From assembly GCA_016880465.1 (NCBI GenBank), contig JAEHDK010000613.1, forward strand, positions 1 through 45,832: a stretch of 45,832 nt of DNA, read 5' to 3'. The stretch comes from Micromonosporaceae bacterium (lineage in GTDB: Bacteria; Actinomycetota; Actinomycetes; Mycobacteriales; Micromonosporaceae). The position numbers were made by a program, and so were the translations under genes. The first letter of the stretch is position 1. Each line of letters opens with the position of its first letter. Of the stretch, positions 8,053 to 17,200 are shown piece after piece. Below the pieces are notes generated by a model. The model made no database searches, was not told where the DNA came from, and saw nothing but the letters and a program-made list of their open reading frames with translations.

Positions 8053-8086
8053 GGTTGCCTGGGTCCGTCGCCGCAACACCTGGTCC

Positions 8087-8100
8087 AGGCCGAACGTCCC
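8087..8100 (+). promoter_or_regulatory. DosR-like box upstream of the first Acg-type gene
   Basis: AGGCC-GAAC-GTCCC (reverse strand GGGAC-GTTC-GGCCT) is close to the DosR core and to the devR box at 2700-2713. It lies 82-95 bp before the start at 8182, downstream of the preceding terminator. Function is inferred. Confidence 0.5.
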
Positions 8101-8181
8101 GGGCAGGCGGGCGGCTGGCCTCTGCCGGGCGGCTGGTGCAGCCCTCCAGCATGAGGTTGACCAACGACCACGGGAGGCACG

Positions 8182-9303
8182 ATGAACGTCGACCTTGGCC
8201 GCCGGACCGACGACGGTGGGCTGGGCGCGGCACTGCCCGACTGCCTGTCCGCGGCAATCGCAGCCCCGTCGATACACAACACGCAGCCGTGGCGCTTCCG
8301 GGTCGCCGAGCATCACATCGACGTGCTCGCCGACCTTACCCGGCGGTTGGACGTGGTCGATAAGGCCAGTCGCGAGCTGTATCTCAGCTTGGGCGCGGCC
8401 GTACTGAACCTGCGGGTGGCGATCGCGGCGCACGGTCGCGCACCCATCATGCGCCTGCTACCCGACGCCGGCAAGACAGAACTGGTCGCCCGCATAGCGC
8501 CCGGTGCCGCCCAGCACAGGTCGGAGACGACCCGCCTGCTTGCGCGGGCCATCCCGCAGCGGCGCACCAACCGTAGGCCGTTCTTCGCCATCGGCGTGCC
8601 GCCAGAGGTGATCGCGGAGTTGCAGGCGGCGGCCGCCATTGAAGGCGCTCGTCTCGTACCGGTCGACGCCACGGGTCGGGACGCGGTGCTGGGCATCGTG
8701 CGCACAGCCGAGATGCTACGCCGCCGCGATCCGGCGTACCGCCAGGAACTGGCCAACTGGACGATCGAAGTACCACCGCGCCGGGACGGCATCCCGCCAG
8801 CCGCGTACGGCCCGTGGAGTGCGCTGGAGTCGATACCCCTGCGCGACTTCGGGCTTGTCCAGCCGGCCCGGCACCGCACGACCGTGTCGTTCGAACCCGA
8901 GCCGACCCTGGCCATCCTCTACTCCGCGGGCGACGGCCCGGAGCAGTGGCTGCGTGCCGGTCAGGCGCTGGAGCGGCTGTGGCTGACCGCGACGGTGCGC
9001 GGCCTGGCGACGACGCTGATGACCCAGCCGTTGGAGATTCCGCAGCTGAGGTCGTTGTTCCACGACCGAGACCGGGGCCAGGCCGCACAAGCGATCCTGC
9101 GCTTCGGGTACGGTCCACCCGCGCCGCCGTCGCCACGCCGGCCGCTGGAGTCGTTCGTCATGGACCATGCACCCGCAGCCCGCACCGGGTGGCCGAGCGA
9201 GGCGATCCGGCCCGTCGGCACGCCTCGGATCGGGACCTTCGGCTCCGGACCGGTGCCGTCTGGTCCTACCTGGAGGCACAGCGGCAGCGGTCCGATGGGA
9301 TAG
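8182..9303 (+). CDS. Acg-family nitroreductase-like protein 1
   Basis: This 373-residue protein has the Acg/Rv3131-type pseudo-duplicated nitroreductase fold. The N-terminal signature is AAPSIHNTQPWRFRV, followed by RRTNRRPF near residue 135 and a late RFGYGPPAPPSPRRPLE segment typical of the family. In M. tuberculosis, Acg (Rv2032) is strongly DosR-induced and sequesters a flavin without clear nitroreductase activity. This copy carries an extra Gly/Pro/Ser-rich tail of about 45 residues after the domain. ATG 8182 is preceded by GGGAGGCACG. A DoxX gene follows 45 bases downstream. Enzymatic activity is uncertain. Confidence 0.85.
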   Translation: MNVDLGRRTDDGGLGAALPDCLSAAIAAPSIHNTQPWRFRVAEHHIDVLADLTRRLDVVDKASRELYLSLGAAVLNLRVAIAAHGRAPIMRLLPDAGKTELVARIAPGAAQHRSETTRLLARAIPQRRTNRRPFFAIGVPPEVIAELQAAAAIEGARLVPVDATGRDAVLGIVRTAEMLRRRDPAYRQELANWTIEVPPRRDGIPPAAYGPWSALESIPLRDFGLVQPARHRTTVSFEPEPTLAILYSAGDGPEQWLRAGQALERLWLTATVRGLATTLMTQPLEIPQLRSLFHDRDRGQAAQAILRFGYGPPAPPSPRRPLESFVMDHAPAARTGWPSEAIRPVGTPRIGTFGSGPVPSGPTWRHSGSGPMG

Positions 9304-9348
9304 ACAACGCCGGCCGACCCGGCCGGCGACCAAGAGGGGAGAAACGCC

Positions 9349-9978
9349 ATGACAACCATGGTTCCCCCGCGCCACAGGCCAGGCATGGACGACAAGGCGG
9401 CCGGCCCCGAGGCGCGGCGCACAACGCCCATCTCAACAGCGTCGACCGCCACCCCGCCCGAGTCGACAGCAGCGCGGACCGGCCGGCCGGCCGCCGGCGC
9501 CGTCGCCCGGTACGCCTGGTTCGTCGCGAGGATCGCGATGGCCTGGATCTTCCTCTGGGCCTTCCTGGACAAGGTGTTCGGGTGGGGGTACTCGACCCAA
9601 GCCGGCAAGGGGTGGATCGACGGCGGCAGCCCGACGAAGGGCTTCCTGTCCGGGGCCAAGGGACCGTTCGCCGACTTCTACCACGACCTGGCCGGTACGG
9701 CGTTCGCCAACTGGGCGTTCATGCTGGGCCTGCTCGGCATCGGCGTAGCGCTGCTGGCTGGTGTCGGCATGCGTATCGCGGCCGCAGCCGGGGCGCTGTT
9801 GCTGACGATGATGTACACGGTCGTGCTTCCGCCTACCACGAACCCGTTGATCGACGACCACATCGTCCTCGCTGTCCTGCTGGTGGGCCTGGCGGCGGCC
9901 GGCGCCGGCAACACCCTGGGGCTGGGCCGCTGGTGGGCCGGTACCGGTCTCGTCAAGCGCTTCCCCTGGCTCAAGTGA
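9349..9978 (+). CDS. DoxX-family integral membrane protein
   Basis: This 209-residue protein has a disordered cytoplasmic N-terminus of about 50 residues (Ala/Pro/Thr/Arg-rich) and then four membrane helices typical of DoxX: near 52-74 (RYAWFVARIAMAWIFLWAFLDKVFG), 115-135, 137-158 and 163-185. The FLDKVFG segment is characteristic of this subgroup. A strong GAGGGGAGAAA site precedes ATG 9349. It probably forms an operon with the Acg-type gene upstream; a short hairpin at 9308-9328 could attenuate. DoxX proteins are linked to thiosulfate/quinone oxidoreductases and redox-stress complexes; the exact role here is unknown. Confidence 0.8.
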   Translation: MTTMVPPRHRPGMDDKAAGPEARRTTPISTASTATPPESTAARTGRPAAGAVARYAWFVARIAMAWIFLWAFLDKVFGWGYSTQAGKGWIDGGSPTKGFLSGAKGPFADFYHDLAGTAFANWAFMLGLLGIGVALLAGVGMRIAAAAGALLLTMMYTVVLPPTTNPLIDDHIVLAVLLVGLAAAGAGNTLGLGRWWAGTGLVKRFPWLK

Positions 9979-10025
9979 CCGGCTCCGGCTCGGCCCCGAG
10001 CCGAACACGTGGCCGTTGCCACGCA

Positions 10026-10061
10026 TCTCCCGGCGCATCCTGCCCAGGATGCGCCGGGAGA
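10026..10061 (+). terminator. Intrinsic terminator after doxX
   Basis: Positions 10026-10041 and 10046-10061 form a perfect 16-bp stem with a four-base GCCC loop, followed by GATTTGG. It lies 47 bases beyond the DoxX stop and is among the strongest hairpins in the window. Confidence 0.85.
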
Positions 10062-10173
10062 GATTTGGCCTAGCCGCCGGTACCGTGACTTACCTGCGGC
10101 ACTACCACACCCGCCGGTACGGCGTTGATCCACCAGATGTCCGCGACTGGATCCGGCAGGAAGGGAAGTCACG

Positions 10174-11151
10174 ATGAGCGGCACCAACCCGGCGGCGGCA
10201 CTGGCCGAGGCGGCTGCGGCAGCCGCGCGAGCACCCTCGGTGCACAACACCCAGCCGTGGCGCTGGCGCGTCAGCCCGGACGGCCTGGACCTGTACGCCG
10301 AGCGCAGCCGCCAGCTGACCGCGACAGACCCCGATGGCCGGATGCTGACCATCAGTTGCGGCGCCGCCCTGCACCACGCGCGGATCGCGCTCGCGGCCGA
10401 GGGCTGGGTCGCGTCGGTCGACCTGCTTCCGACCAAGGGTGATCCGGACCACCTGGCGCGCATCACGCTGGCCGGCCGCACCGACGTCACACCGGCCGCC
10501 ATGCGGTTGGTGCAGACCATCGCGGTCCGGTACACCGACCGGCGGCCCACTGTCGACGTACCCATCCCCGCCGACGCGTTCGAAGCGCTGCGCCGGGAGG
10601 CCGGTACCGAACACATGGGCCTACATCCCCTGCGCACGAGCGGCCTTGCCGAGCTCGCCGCCGCCGCGGCGGCGGCCAACCGGATCGGCGTCGCGGACCT
10701 CGACCAGCGCGCCGAGCTGGCGTACTGGATCGGCGGCGAGCGCCCGAGCGGCGCCGGCGTACCGGACGCCGCGATCCCCGCACAACCGCCGCAGACCGGC
10801 GTACCCGAACGCGACTTCGGCCACCCCGGCACGCTCGCGGTCGGGACCGGCCACGACGCGAAGGCCACGTACGCCATCCTCTTCGGCCGCGGCGACCAAC
10901 CCGCCGACTGGATCCGCGCGGGCGAGACGCTGTCCGCCGTATGGCTGCTCGCCACCGAGCTCGGCATCGCGGTTCTCCCGCTCAGCTCGGTCGTGGAGAT
11001 ACCGGCCACCCGGGAGCGGCTGCACCACATCTTGTCCAACCTGTACATCCCGTATCTCGTGCTACGGCTTGGCAAGGCCGATCCCGACCACGCGGGCGCG
11101 GCCCGCACACCCCGGCTCGGCCCCGAGCAGACCATCGAACGCGCAGGCTAG
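10174..11151 (+). CDS. Acg-family nitroreductase-like protein 2
   Basis: This 325-residue protein has the Acg signature RAPSVHNTQPWRWRV near residues 18-32, ISCGAALHHARIALAAEGW near 61-80, a RYTDRRPT segment near 115 and a C-terminal LRLGKADPD end. The length is normal for the family. ATG 10174 follows GGAAGGGAAG. No convincing DosR-like box was found in the 112 bases between the preceding terminator and this start. It is more similar in layout to protein 3 than to protein 1: both share SCG(A/V)ALHHAR(I/M)ALAAEG. It probably binds a flavin; the substrate is unknown. Confidence 0.85.
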   Translation: MSGTNPAAALAEAAAAAARAPSVHNTQPWRWRVSPDGLDLYAERSRQLTATDPDGRMLTISCGAALHHARIALAAEGWVASVDLLPTKGDPDHLARITLAGRTDVTPAAMRLVQTIAVRYTDRRPTVDVPIPADAFEALRREAGTEHMGLHPLRTSGLAELAAAAAAANRIGVADLDQRAELAYWIGGERPSGAGVPDAAIPAQPPQTGVPERDFGHPGTLAVGTGHDAKATYAILFGRGDQPADWIRAGETLSAVWLLATELGIAVLPLSSVVEIPATRERLHHILSNLYIPYLVLRLGKADPDHAGAARTPRLGPEQTIERAG

Positions 11152-11238
11152 CCCGGTCCGGCCGCGACCTTCGGCGACGATCGCGGGTAACCGTGGCGGC
11201 GCCACTCAGGTCCCGCACACCTGGATACCCGCCGAGTC

Positions 11239-11252
11239 GGGACGTACGGCCC
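11239..11252 (+). promoter_or_regulatory. DosR-like box upstream of Acg-type gene 3
   Basis: GGGAC-GTAC-GGCCC matches the DosR core GGGAC-N4-GTCCC at nine of ten arm positions. It lies 55-68 bp before the start at 11307, the best match and spacing in the window. Confidence 0.6.
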
Positions 11253-11306
11253 TGCACATCATCAGCGTGCGGGCACAGGGTATGGCTGAGGACAAGGAGA
11301 CTGGTC

Positions 11307-12302
11307 ATGACCCGCTCGGACGCTCGGGAGAGCGCGCTGACCGCGGCGGTTCGCGCCGCACTGCATGCGCCGTCGGTGTTCAACACGCAGCCGTGGCAGT
11401 GGCACCTGGACGGCGATGCAGCCGAGCTGTACCTGGACAGTGATCGGCGACTCGAGGTGGTGGATCCACTCGGCCGGCTCATGACGGTCAGCTGCGGGGT
11501 GGCCCTGCACCACGCCCGGATGGCGCTCGCGGCGGAAGGGCAGGGCGTACTTGTCGAGCGCCGGCCGGCCGACGGCCCACCCACACTGGTCGCCCGGTTA
11601 CATATGCTGCTCGACCACGAACCCACGGATGACGAGCGCGCCATGTACGCCGCGATCCCTTGTCGGCGCACCGACCGGAGGCCCTACAGCGACGATCCGG
11701 TCCCCGGCGCGGTGGCCGCTGGGTTGGTGGCGGCAGCGAGGCGCGAGGGCGCGGTCCTGCACATCCTGCGACCAGACCAGGTGCCGGCGTTCGCCGTGGC
11801 GGTGGCTCGCGCCGGTGACCTGGAGATGGTCGACCCGGAGTACCGCGGCGAGCTGATCCGCTGGACGAACCGTCCACCGTGGAGCAATGACGGTGTACCG
11901 CCGACCACGGCCGTGCGGCCCGCACTGCGCGCCATACCGCCCCGCGAGTTCTCGCTTGGCGTGGAGCGCGGGATGCATCCCGGGTCGGGTACCGACCGGG
12001 GCGCTCTGTTCGCGATCCTCACCGTGGGGCGGGATGACGAGACCGGCTGGATCCACGGGGGTGAGGCGCTGTCGGCTGTCCTGCTCACCGCGACCGCCAA
12101 GGGCCTGGCCACCGCACCCATCAGCGACGTGATCGAGGTCGGGGTCACCCGTGAGGCGGTACGCAGACTGCTCGGCACGGCGCGACACCCGTACGCCGCC
12201 ATCCGCTTCGGCTACGGGGCGCCCGCCACGGATCTGCCTGCCGTACCACGGCGCCCGGCACACGAGGTCATCGCGAGCGTGGACGATGGACGTGCGCGAT
12301 GA
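11307..12302 (+). CDS. Acg-family nitroreductase-like protein 3
   Basis: This 331-residue protein has the signature HAPSVFNTQPWQWHL near 21-35 and VSCGVALHHARMALAAEGQ near 65. CRRTDRRPYSD follows near 118, and the C-terminus reads RFGYGAPATDLPAVPRRP. ATG 11307 was chosen because homology starts there and a GACAAGGAGA site precedes it. The stop overlaps the start of the next gene by four bases. Codon 98 (11598-11600) is TTA, a very rare codon in high-GC actinobacteria that can tie translation to the bldA tRNA. Regulation through the box at 11239-11252 is inferred. Confidence 0.85.
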   Translation: MTRSDARESALTAAVRAALHAPSVFNTQPWQWHLDGDAAELYLDSDRRLEVVDPLGRLMTVSCGVALHHARMALAAEGQGVLVERRPADGPPTLVARLHMLLDHEPTDDERAMYAAIPCRRTDRRPYSDDPVPGAVAAGLVAAARREGAVLHILRPDQVPAFAVAVARAGDLEMVDPEYRGELIRWTNRPPWSNDGVPPTTAVRPALRAIPPREFSLGVERGMHPGSGTDRGALFAILTVGRDDETGWIHGGEALSAVLLTATAKGLATAPISDVIEVGVTREAVRRLLGTARHPYAAIRFGYGAPATDLPAVPRRPAHEVIASVDDGRAR

Positions 12303-13261
12303 CCACCGTCGACCTCACCCCTCGACTCCATGCCGCGGTCGATGCCGCGATCCGGGCGCCCTCCCTGCACAACACCCAGCCGTGGCGGTTCCGCTGCCGG
12401 GACGGCAGCCTGGAGGTACGGCTGGACCGTTCCCGCCGCCTGGCCGTCGCCGATCCGCGCGGCTGGGCCGCCCGGCTCGCCTGCGGGGCGGCCGCCCTGA
12501 ACGCCCGGCTGGCGCTGGCCGTGCTGGGCCTCGCGACCACCGTGCGGCTCAGGCCGGACCCTACCGACTCCGACCTGATGATCCAGCTGACGTGTGGTGG
12601 CGACCAGGCACCGACGCCGATCGAGCAACGCCTCTTCGACGCCATCGCGCGCCGGCGCAGCAACCGGGCCCCGTTCTGGCCGCAGCCGGTGCCCGCCGAC
12701 GCGCGGGCGGCGCTCGTCGCCGCTGCCCGCGTCGAGAACGCCTGGCTCGAGCTGGTCATCGGTACCCCGGCCGTCGAGGCAATCACCGAGATCGCCCGGG
12801 CGGCCGGCCGGGTGCTCGACCGCGATCCGGCGTACCGGGCCGAGATGCGCGCGTGGGCCCGCGACGACGACAGCGCTCGCGACGGGGTGCCGTGGTGGGC
12901 CGGAGGCGTCAGCCAGGAACCGCACGACGTGCTACCGGTACGTGATTCCGGCGGACCTACCCGAGCGCCCGGGCAGGCCTTCGAGGGTGAGCCGTTGGTG
13001 GCCGTCCTCGGAGCGGCCGGCGACGGCGCCAACGACCAGCTGACCGCAGGCATGGCTCTGCAACGGGTTCTGCTCACCGCCACCGCCGCGGGGCTCGCCG
13101 CGTCGATGCTGTCCCAGCCGATCGAGGTAGCCGCCGCGCGCGAGCAGCTGCGGATCGCGCTCGGCCGGTACGGGACACCGCAGATGGTCGTGCGGATCGG
13201 TTACGGCCGGCCCGCCTTCCGCACCCCCCGCCGACCGCCCACCGACGTCATCGATGCCTGA
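12299..13261 (+). CDS. Acg-family nitroreductase-like protein 4
   Basis: This 320-residue protein has RAPSLHNTQPWRFRC near 20-34, LACGAAALNARLALAVLG near 60-77, RRRSNRAPFWP near 118 and a C-terminal RIGYGRPAFRTPRRP segment. It starts with an ATG inside the ATGA overlap with gene 3, so the two are translationally coupled. A USP gene follows after 36 bases with its own ribosome site. Four distinct paralogues in 5 kb make functional diversification likely, but no substrate can be assigned. Confidence 0.85.
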   Translation: MTTVDLTPRLHAAVDAAIRAPSLHNTQPWRFRCRDGSLEVRLDRSRRLAVADPRGWAARLACGAAALNARLALAVLGLATTVRLRPDPTDSDLMIQLTCGGDQAPTPIEQRLFDAIARRRSNRAPFWPQPVPADARAALVAAARVENAWLELVIGTPAVEAITEIARAAGRVLDRDPAYRAEMRAWARDDDSARDGVPWWAGGVSQEPHDVLPVRDSGGPTRAPGQAFEGEPLVAVLGAAGDGANDQLTAGMALQRVLLTATAAGLAASMLSQPIEVAAAREQLRIALGRYGTPQMVVRIGYGRPAFRTPRRPPTDVIDA

Positions 13262-13297
13262 GGCCGCTGTCGCTCACCGTCCACAAAGGAGAACGTC

Positions 13298-14191
13298 ATG
13301 GACAACAGCAAGCAACCCATTGTCGTCGGCGTGGACGGCTCATCAAGCAGCACCATCGCGGCCGAGTACGCCGCTGCGCTGGCCGTCCGGCGGAACCGAC
13401 CGCTGCTGCTGGTGCACGGGTATCTCTATCCGTCCGCCTACGGCGCGCTCGGGTTCAGCCCGTACTCGCCGGTCATGCCCGATACCCGCGACAGCGTCGA
13501 TGCCATGATGAAGGCGTCGGCGGAGCACCTGCGCCAGCAGTACCCGGATCTTGATATCGGCACCCTGCAGGTCGCGGCCGGTGGCGCCCTTGCTCTGATC
13601 GAGCAGTCACAACGGGCCGAACTCCTCGTCGTCGGCTGCCGCGGGCTGGGCGGCTTCGCCGAGCTGTTGCTCGGCTCGGTCAGCTCGCAGGTCGCCGCAC
13701 ACGCGGACTGCCCGGTCATCGTCATCCGTCCAGCCGATACGCCACCCCCGGCTGACGCGCCGATCATCGTCGGTGTCGACGGCTCACCCGAGTCCGCACT
13801 GGCGGTCGGCTTCGGTTTCACCGAGGCAGCCGCCCGGGGCGTGGGCGTCACCGTGCTCAACGTCTACTGGGTCACCGCCCACCTGGACCTGCGCCGCTCC
13901 GGCGAGGAGCTCGACAACGAGGCCCGGGAACACGCCGGCCATCTTGTCAGCGAAGCCGTCCGTCCCTGGCTCGACAGGTACCCGGATGTCCCGGTGACGA
14001 CGACCTTGCTGCACCATCTGAACCCCGAGTACCAGCTGGCCGAAGCATCGCGCGGGGCCAGCCTCGTCGTGGTTGGTGCCCGCGGCCGGGGTGGCTTCAC
14101 CGGTCTACTACTCGGCTCGGTCAGCCAGGCCCTCGTCCACCATGGCCACTGCCCCGTCGCGGTCGTCCACGCCCACCGGAAGAGTCAATGA
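13298..14191 (+). CDS. Tandem universal stress protein (UspA family)
   Basis: This 297-residue protein has two UspA domains (about 5-148 and 155-295). Both retain the nucleotide-binding motif: VVGCRGLGGFAELLLGSVS and VVGARGRGGFTGLLLGSVS. Each domain begins PI(V/I)VGVDGS. ATG 13298 follows AAAGGAGAACGTC. It is the last gene of the operon 11307-14191 and converges on the SARP regulator. It resembles the USP at 3522 in domain order and length, and is probably an ATP-binding cytoplasmic stress protein of the same regulon. Confidence 0.9.
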   Translation: MDNSKQPIVVGVDGSSSSTIAAEYAAALAVRRNRPLLLVHGYLYPSAYGALGFSPYSPVMPDTRDSVDAMMKASAEHLRQQYPDLDIGTLQVAAGGALALIEQSQRAELLVVGCRGLGGFAELLLGSVSSQVAAHADCPVIVIRPADTPPPADAPIIVGVDGSPESALAVGFGFTEAAARGVGVTVLNVYWVTAHLDLRRSGEELDNEAREHAGHLVSEAVRPWLDRYPDVPVTTTLLHHLNPEYQLAEASRGASLVVVGARGRGGFTGLLLGSVSQALVHHGHCPVAVVHAHRKSQ

Positions 14192-14234
14192 CTACCAGCC
14201 AGGAGCCGATGAGGACCCATCCCCACCTCCGGCA

Positions 14235-17200
14235 TTAGGTGTCCGGGCCGGCCGGTACGCCGACCAGGGCGGCGATGTGCCACCGCGGATCGATTCCGAT
14301 CTCGGCGAACAGGGCGTGCGCCGCGGCCCGGCGCGTGTCCGCCGCTGATGTGTCGCCGAGGATGTGTGCGGCGTGGCCGGCGACCAGGTGCGCGCGCGCC
14401 TGGCCGAGACGATGGCCCGTCTCCTGGTCGATGCGTACGGCACGATCCGCTTCGTCGGCCGCCACCGCGGGCTCACCCCGGCCGAGGTGGGTCGCGGCGA
14501 GGACGGTGCGGGCCTGACCCTCCAGCAGCCGGTACCCGCCGCGCTGGGCGAGGTCGACCCCCTGCCGGGCCAGACTCGCGGCGGAGTCGGGCCGGCCCCC
14601 GGCGTGGTGGGCCGCGGCCAGCCGGACGAGCACGTCGACCTCGAGGAGGCGGTCATCGGATTCGCGGGCGAGCGCCAGCGCCCGCTGCAGGCCGGCGATG
14701 GCCCGCGCCTGGTCGCCAACGTGCAGGTCGACGCTGGCCAGCGCGGCCAGCGAGGCGCTGACCTGAGATTGGTCGCCGATCTCGTCGGCGATCACGTATG
14801 CCGCTTCGGCGAGATCTCGTGCCTTGCCGAACGCGCCCAGGTCGCGGTGTATCTCGGCGAGGCTGTACTGGATGTGGCACAGGTAGTAGCGGTCACCAGT
14901 CTCGTGTGTCGCGGCCAACGCCGGGGTGAGGGTGTCGACCGCGTCGTCGAGCCGGCCCAACGTGTGGTAGTCGACGCCGAGGGCGGCGTTGACCCTGGCC
15001 TCGGCCGCTCGGGCACCCATCCGCCGGTACGCGGCGGCCGCCCGCAGGTGATGCTCGACGGCCTGCTCCAGGCGTCCGAGTCCCCAGCAGACCAGGCCGA
15101 GGTTGGCCAGCGCGGTGGCCTCGCCCGCAGCCCAGCCGAGTTGCCGGCGCATCACCAGCGACCGGGACAGGTAGTCGGCGGCGGGCTCGAGCCGCCCGAG
15201 CATTTGAAAGCAGCCGCCGACGCCGCCCGCCCCGGCCGCCTCGCCGTGCGCCCAGCCGGCCCGCTGGGCATGGCTGATGGCCAGCTGGTAGGAGGCGATT
15301 GCCTCCTCGTACCGTCCGCGTACGGAGTGCAGCAGGGCCAGGCTGAGGTGGCTCGCGGCGATGGCACGCTGGTCGTGGTCGGCCTCGGCGGCGGACCGCC
15401 CCGCCTCCGCGGCGGCCTGCCAGTCCACTGTGCACATGCGAGAGACGAAGTAACCACGCAGCGCGTCCGCCAGCCGCCACGCGACCGGCCGCGAACCGTG
15501 CTCGGCCGCGTACCGGATCGCGGCGACCAGGTTGCCTCGCTGGGCGTCGACCCAGGTCGACGCCTCGGTCTGGTCGGCGAACCGGTACGGGTCCGCCGGT
15601 GGAGCCGGCAGTCGCACGAACTCCGGGTACAGGACCTCGGCGGCCGCGTCGACGTGGCGCTGGAAGTACTCGTACAGCCGGTCCAGCGCGAAGCGGCGCT
15701 CGACCGCGGGCTCCTCCGTCAGGGCCCGGTCGGTGGCGTACTCGCGGAGCAGGTCGTGCAGCGCGTATCGCCCTGGAGCGTGCTCGTCGACGAGGTGTGC
15801 GGAGGCCAGTTGGTCCAGCCGGACCGCGGCTGTGGCGGGATCGGTGCCGGCCAGCGCGGCGGCGGCCGGCACCGTGGTGTCGTGGCCCGGGTTGACGCCC
15901 AGCAGGCGGAACAGCCGCCGCACATCCTCCGGTTGGGCCCGGTAGGACAGGTCGAATGCGATGCGCACTCCGTCGGCACCGGTCTCCAAGCTGCCCAGCC
16001 GGTCGCCGCGCAGCCGGTCGTTGTACTCGGCGAGGCTGGAATGCGGGCGGGCGACCAGACTCGCCGCAGCGATCCGCAAGGCCAGCGGCAGGTTACCGCA
16101 CATGGCCGCCAGCTCGGCGGTGGCCTGCGGCTCCGCGTTCACCCGGGCGGCGCCGAGCAGCCGGGCCAACAGGGCGTACGCCTCGTCGTCGCCGAGCACA
16201 TCGAGGCTCACCGGTACGGCGCCGTCGCAGGCGACCAGGCCGTCCAGCCGGTCGCGGCTCGTGACCAGCGCCAGGCAACCGGGTCCGCCCGGCACCAGCG
16301 GCCGTACCTGGTCCGGGTCCAGCGCGTTGTCCAGCAGCACCAGCACCCGCTTGTCGGCCAGCAAGCTACGGTACAGCGCGCTCGCTTCGTCCACATCGGA
16401 CGGTATCCGCTCGGCGGGTACGTCCAGCGCCCGCAGGAACCGGGCCAGCGCCTCGATGGGCCGCACCGGCGCGGCGGAGGCGTGGCCGCGCAGGTTCACG
16501 TACAGCTGCCCGTCGCCGAACCGGTGCCGGGCCCGGTGCGCCCAGCGCACGGCCAGCGCGGTCTTGCCCACCCCCGCGGTCCCGGCGATCACGGAGATAA
16601 CCACGGCCACGGCGTTCGGGTCGTCATCGACCGGCAGGACCGAGTCCAGCTGCTTCAGCTGAACGTGGCGACCGGTGAAACCGGCCACCACGGCCGGCAG
16701 CTGAGCCGGCCGCTGAGCCGGCCGCTGAGCCGGCTGCTGGGCGGCGGGCCGTTGGGCGGACTCCTGAGCCGGCCGCTCGGCCTGGTCCGGCTCTCCCGCT
16801 GCCGCCGCGATGAGAACGGCCCGCTGTACCTCGCGCAGCTGCGGCCCCGGGTCCAAGCCCAGCTCACCACGCAGGACCTGACGCGCCCGGTGGTACGCAT
16901 CCAGCGCCTCCGCCCGCCGGCCGCACCGGTGCAGCGCCTCCATCAACAAGGCCCAGCGGCCCTCGCGCAACGGATGGTCCTCGACCAGCCGGTACAGCTC
17001 GTCGACGGCCTCCGTACACCGGTCCAGGCGCAGCAAAGCGCCGACGCGCTCCTCCTCCGCGGCCACCCGCAGCTGTTCTAGGTACGCGAACCGGACCGCG
17101 AGCACCGGACGCTGTGGCACATCGGCGAACACCGGCCCGCGCCACAGTGCCAGAGCCTTGGCCAGCCGCGACGCCGCCGGCTCCAGCCGGCCCGCATCCC

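Noticed and set aside
9308-9328. Short hairpin between Acg-type gene 1 and doxX as a terminator
   Set aside because: The stem is only 8 bp of GC-rich sequence with no T-run, and the strong doxX ribosome site follows directly; at most a weak attenuator, so not listed.
16701-16739. CRISPR or satellite-type array
   Set aside because: The 12-base repeats have no spacers and are in-frame within the SARP linker; they reflect low-complexity protein sequence.
14364-17081. A 905-codon open frame on the plus strand opposite the SARP gene
   Set aside because: It is antisense to a gene with clear domains; its translation is low-complexity and has no ribosome site. High GC creates such shadow frames.
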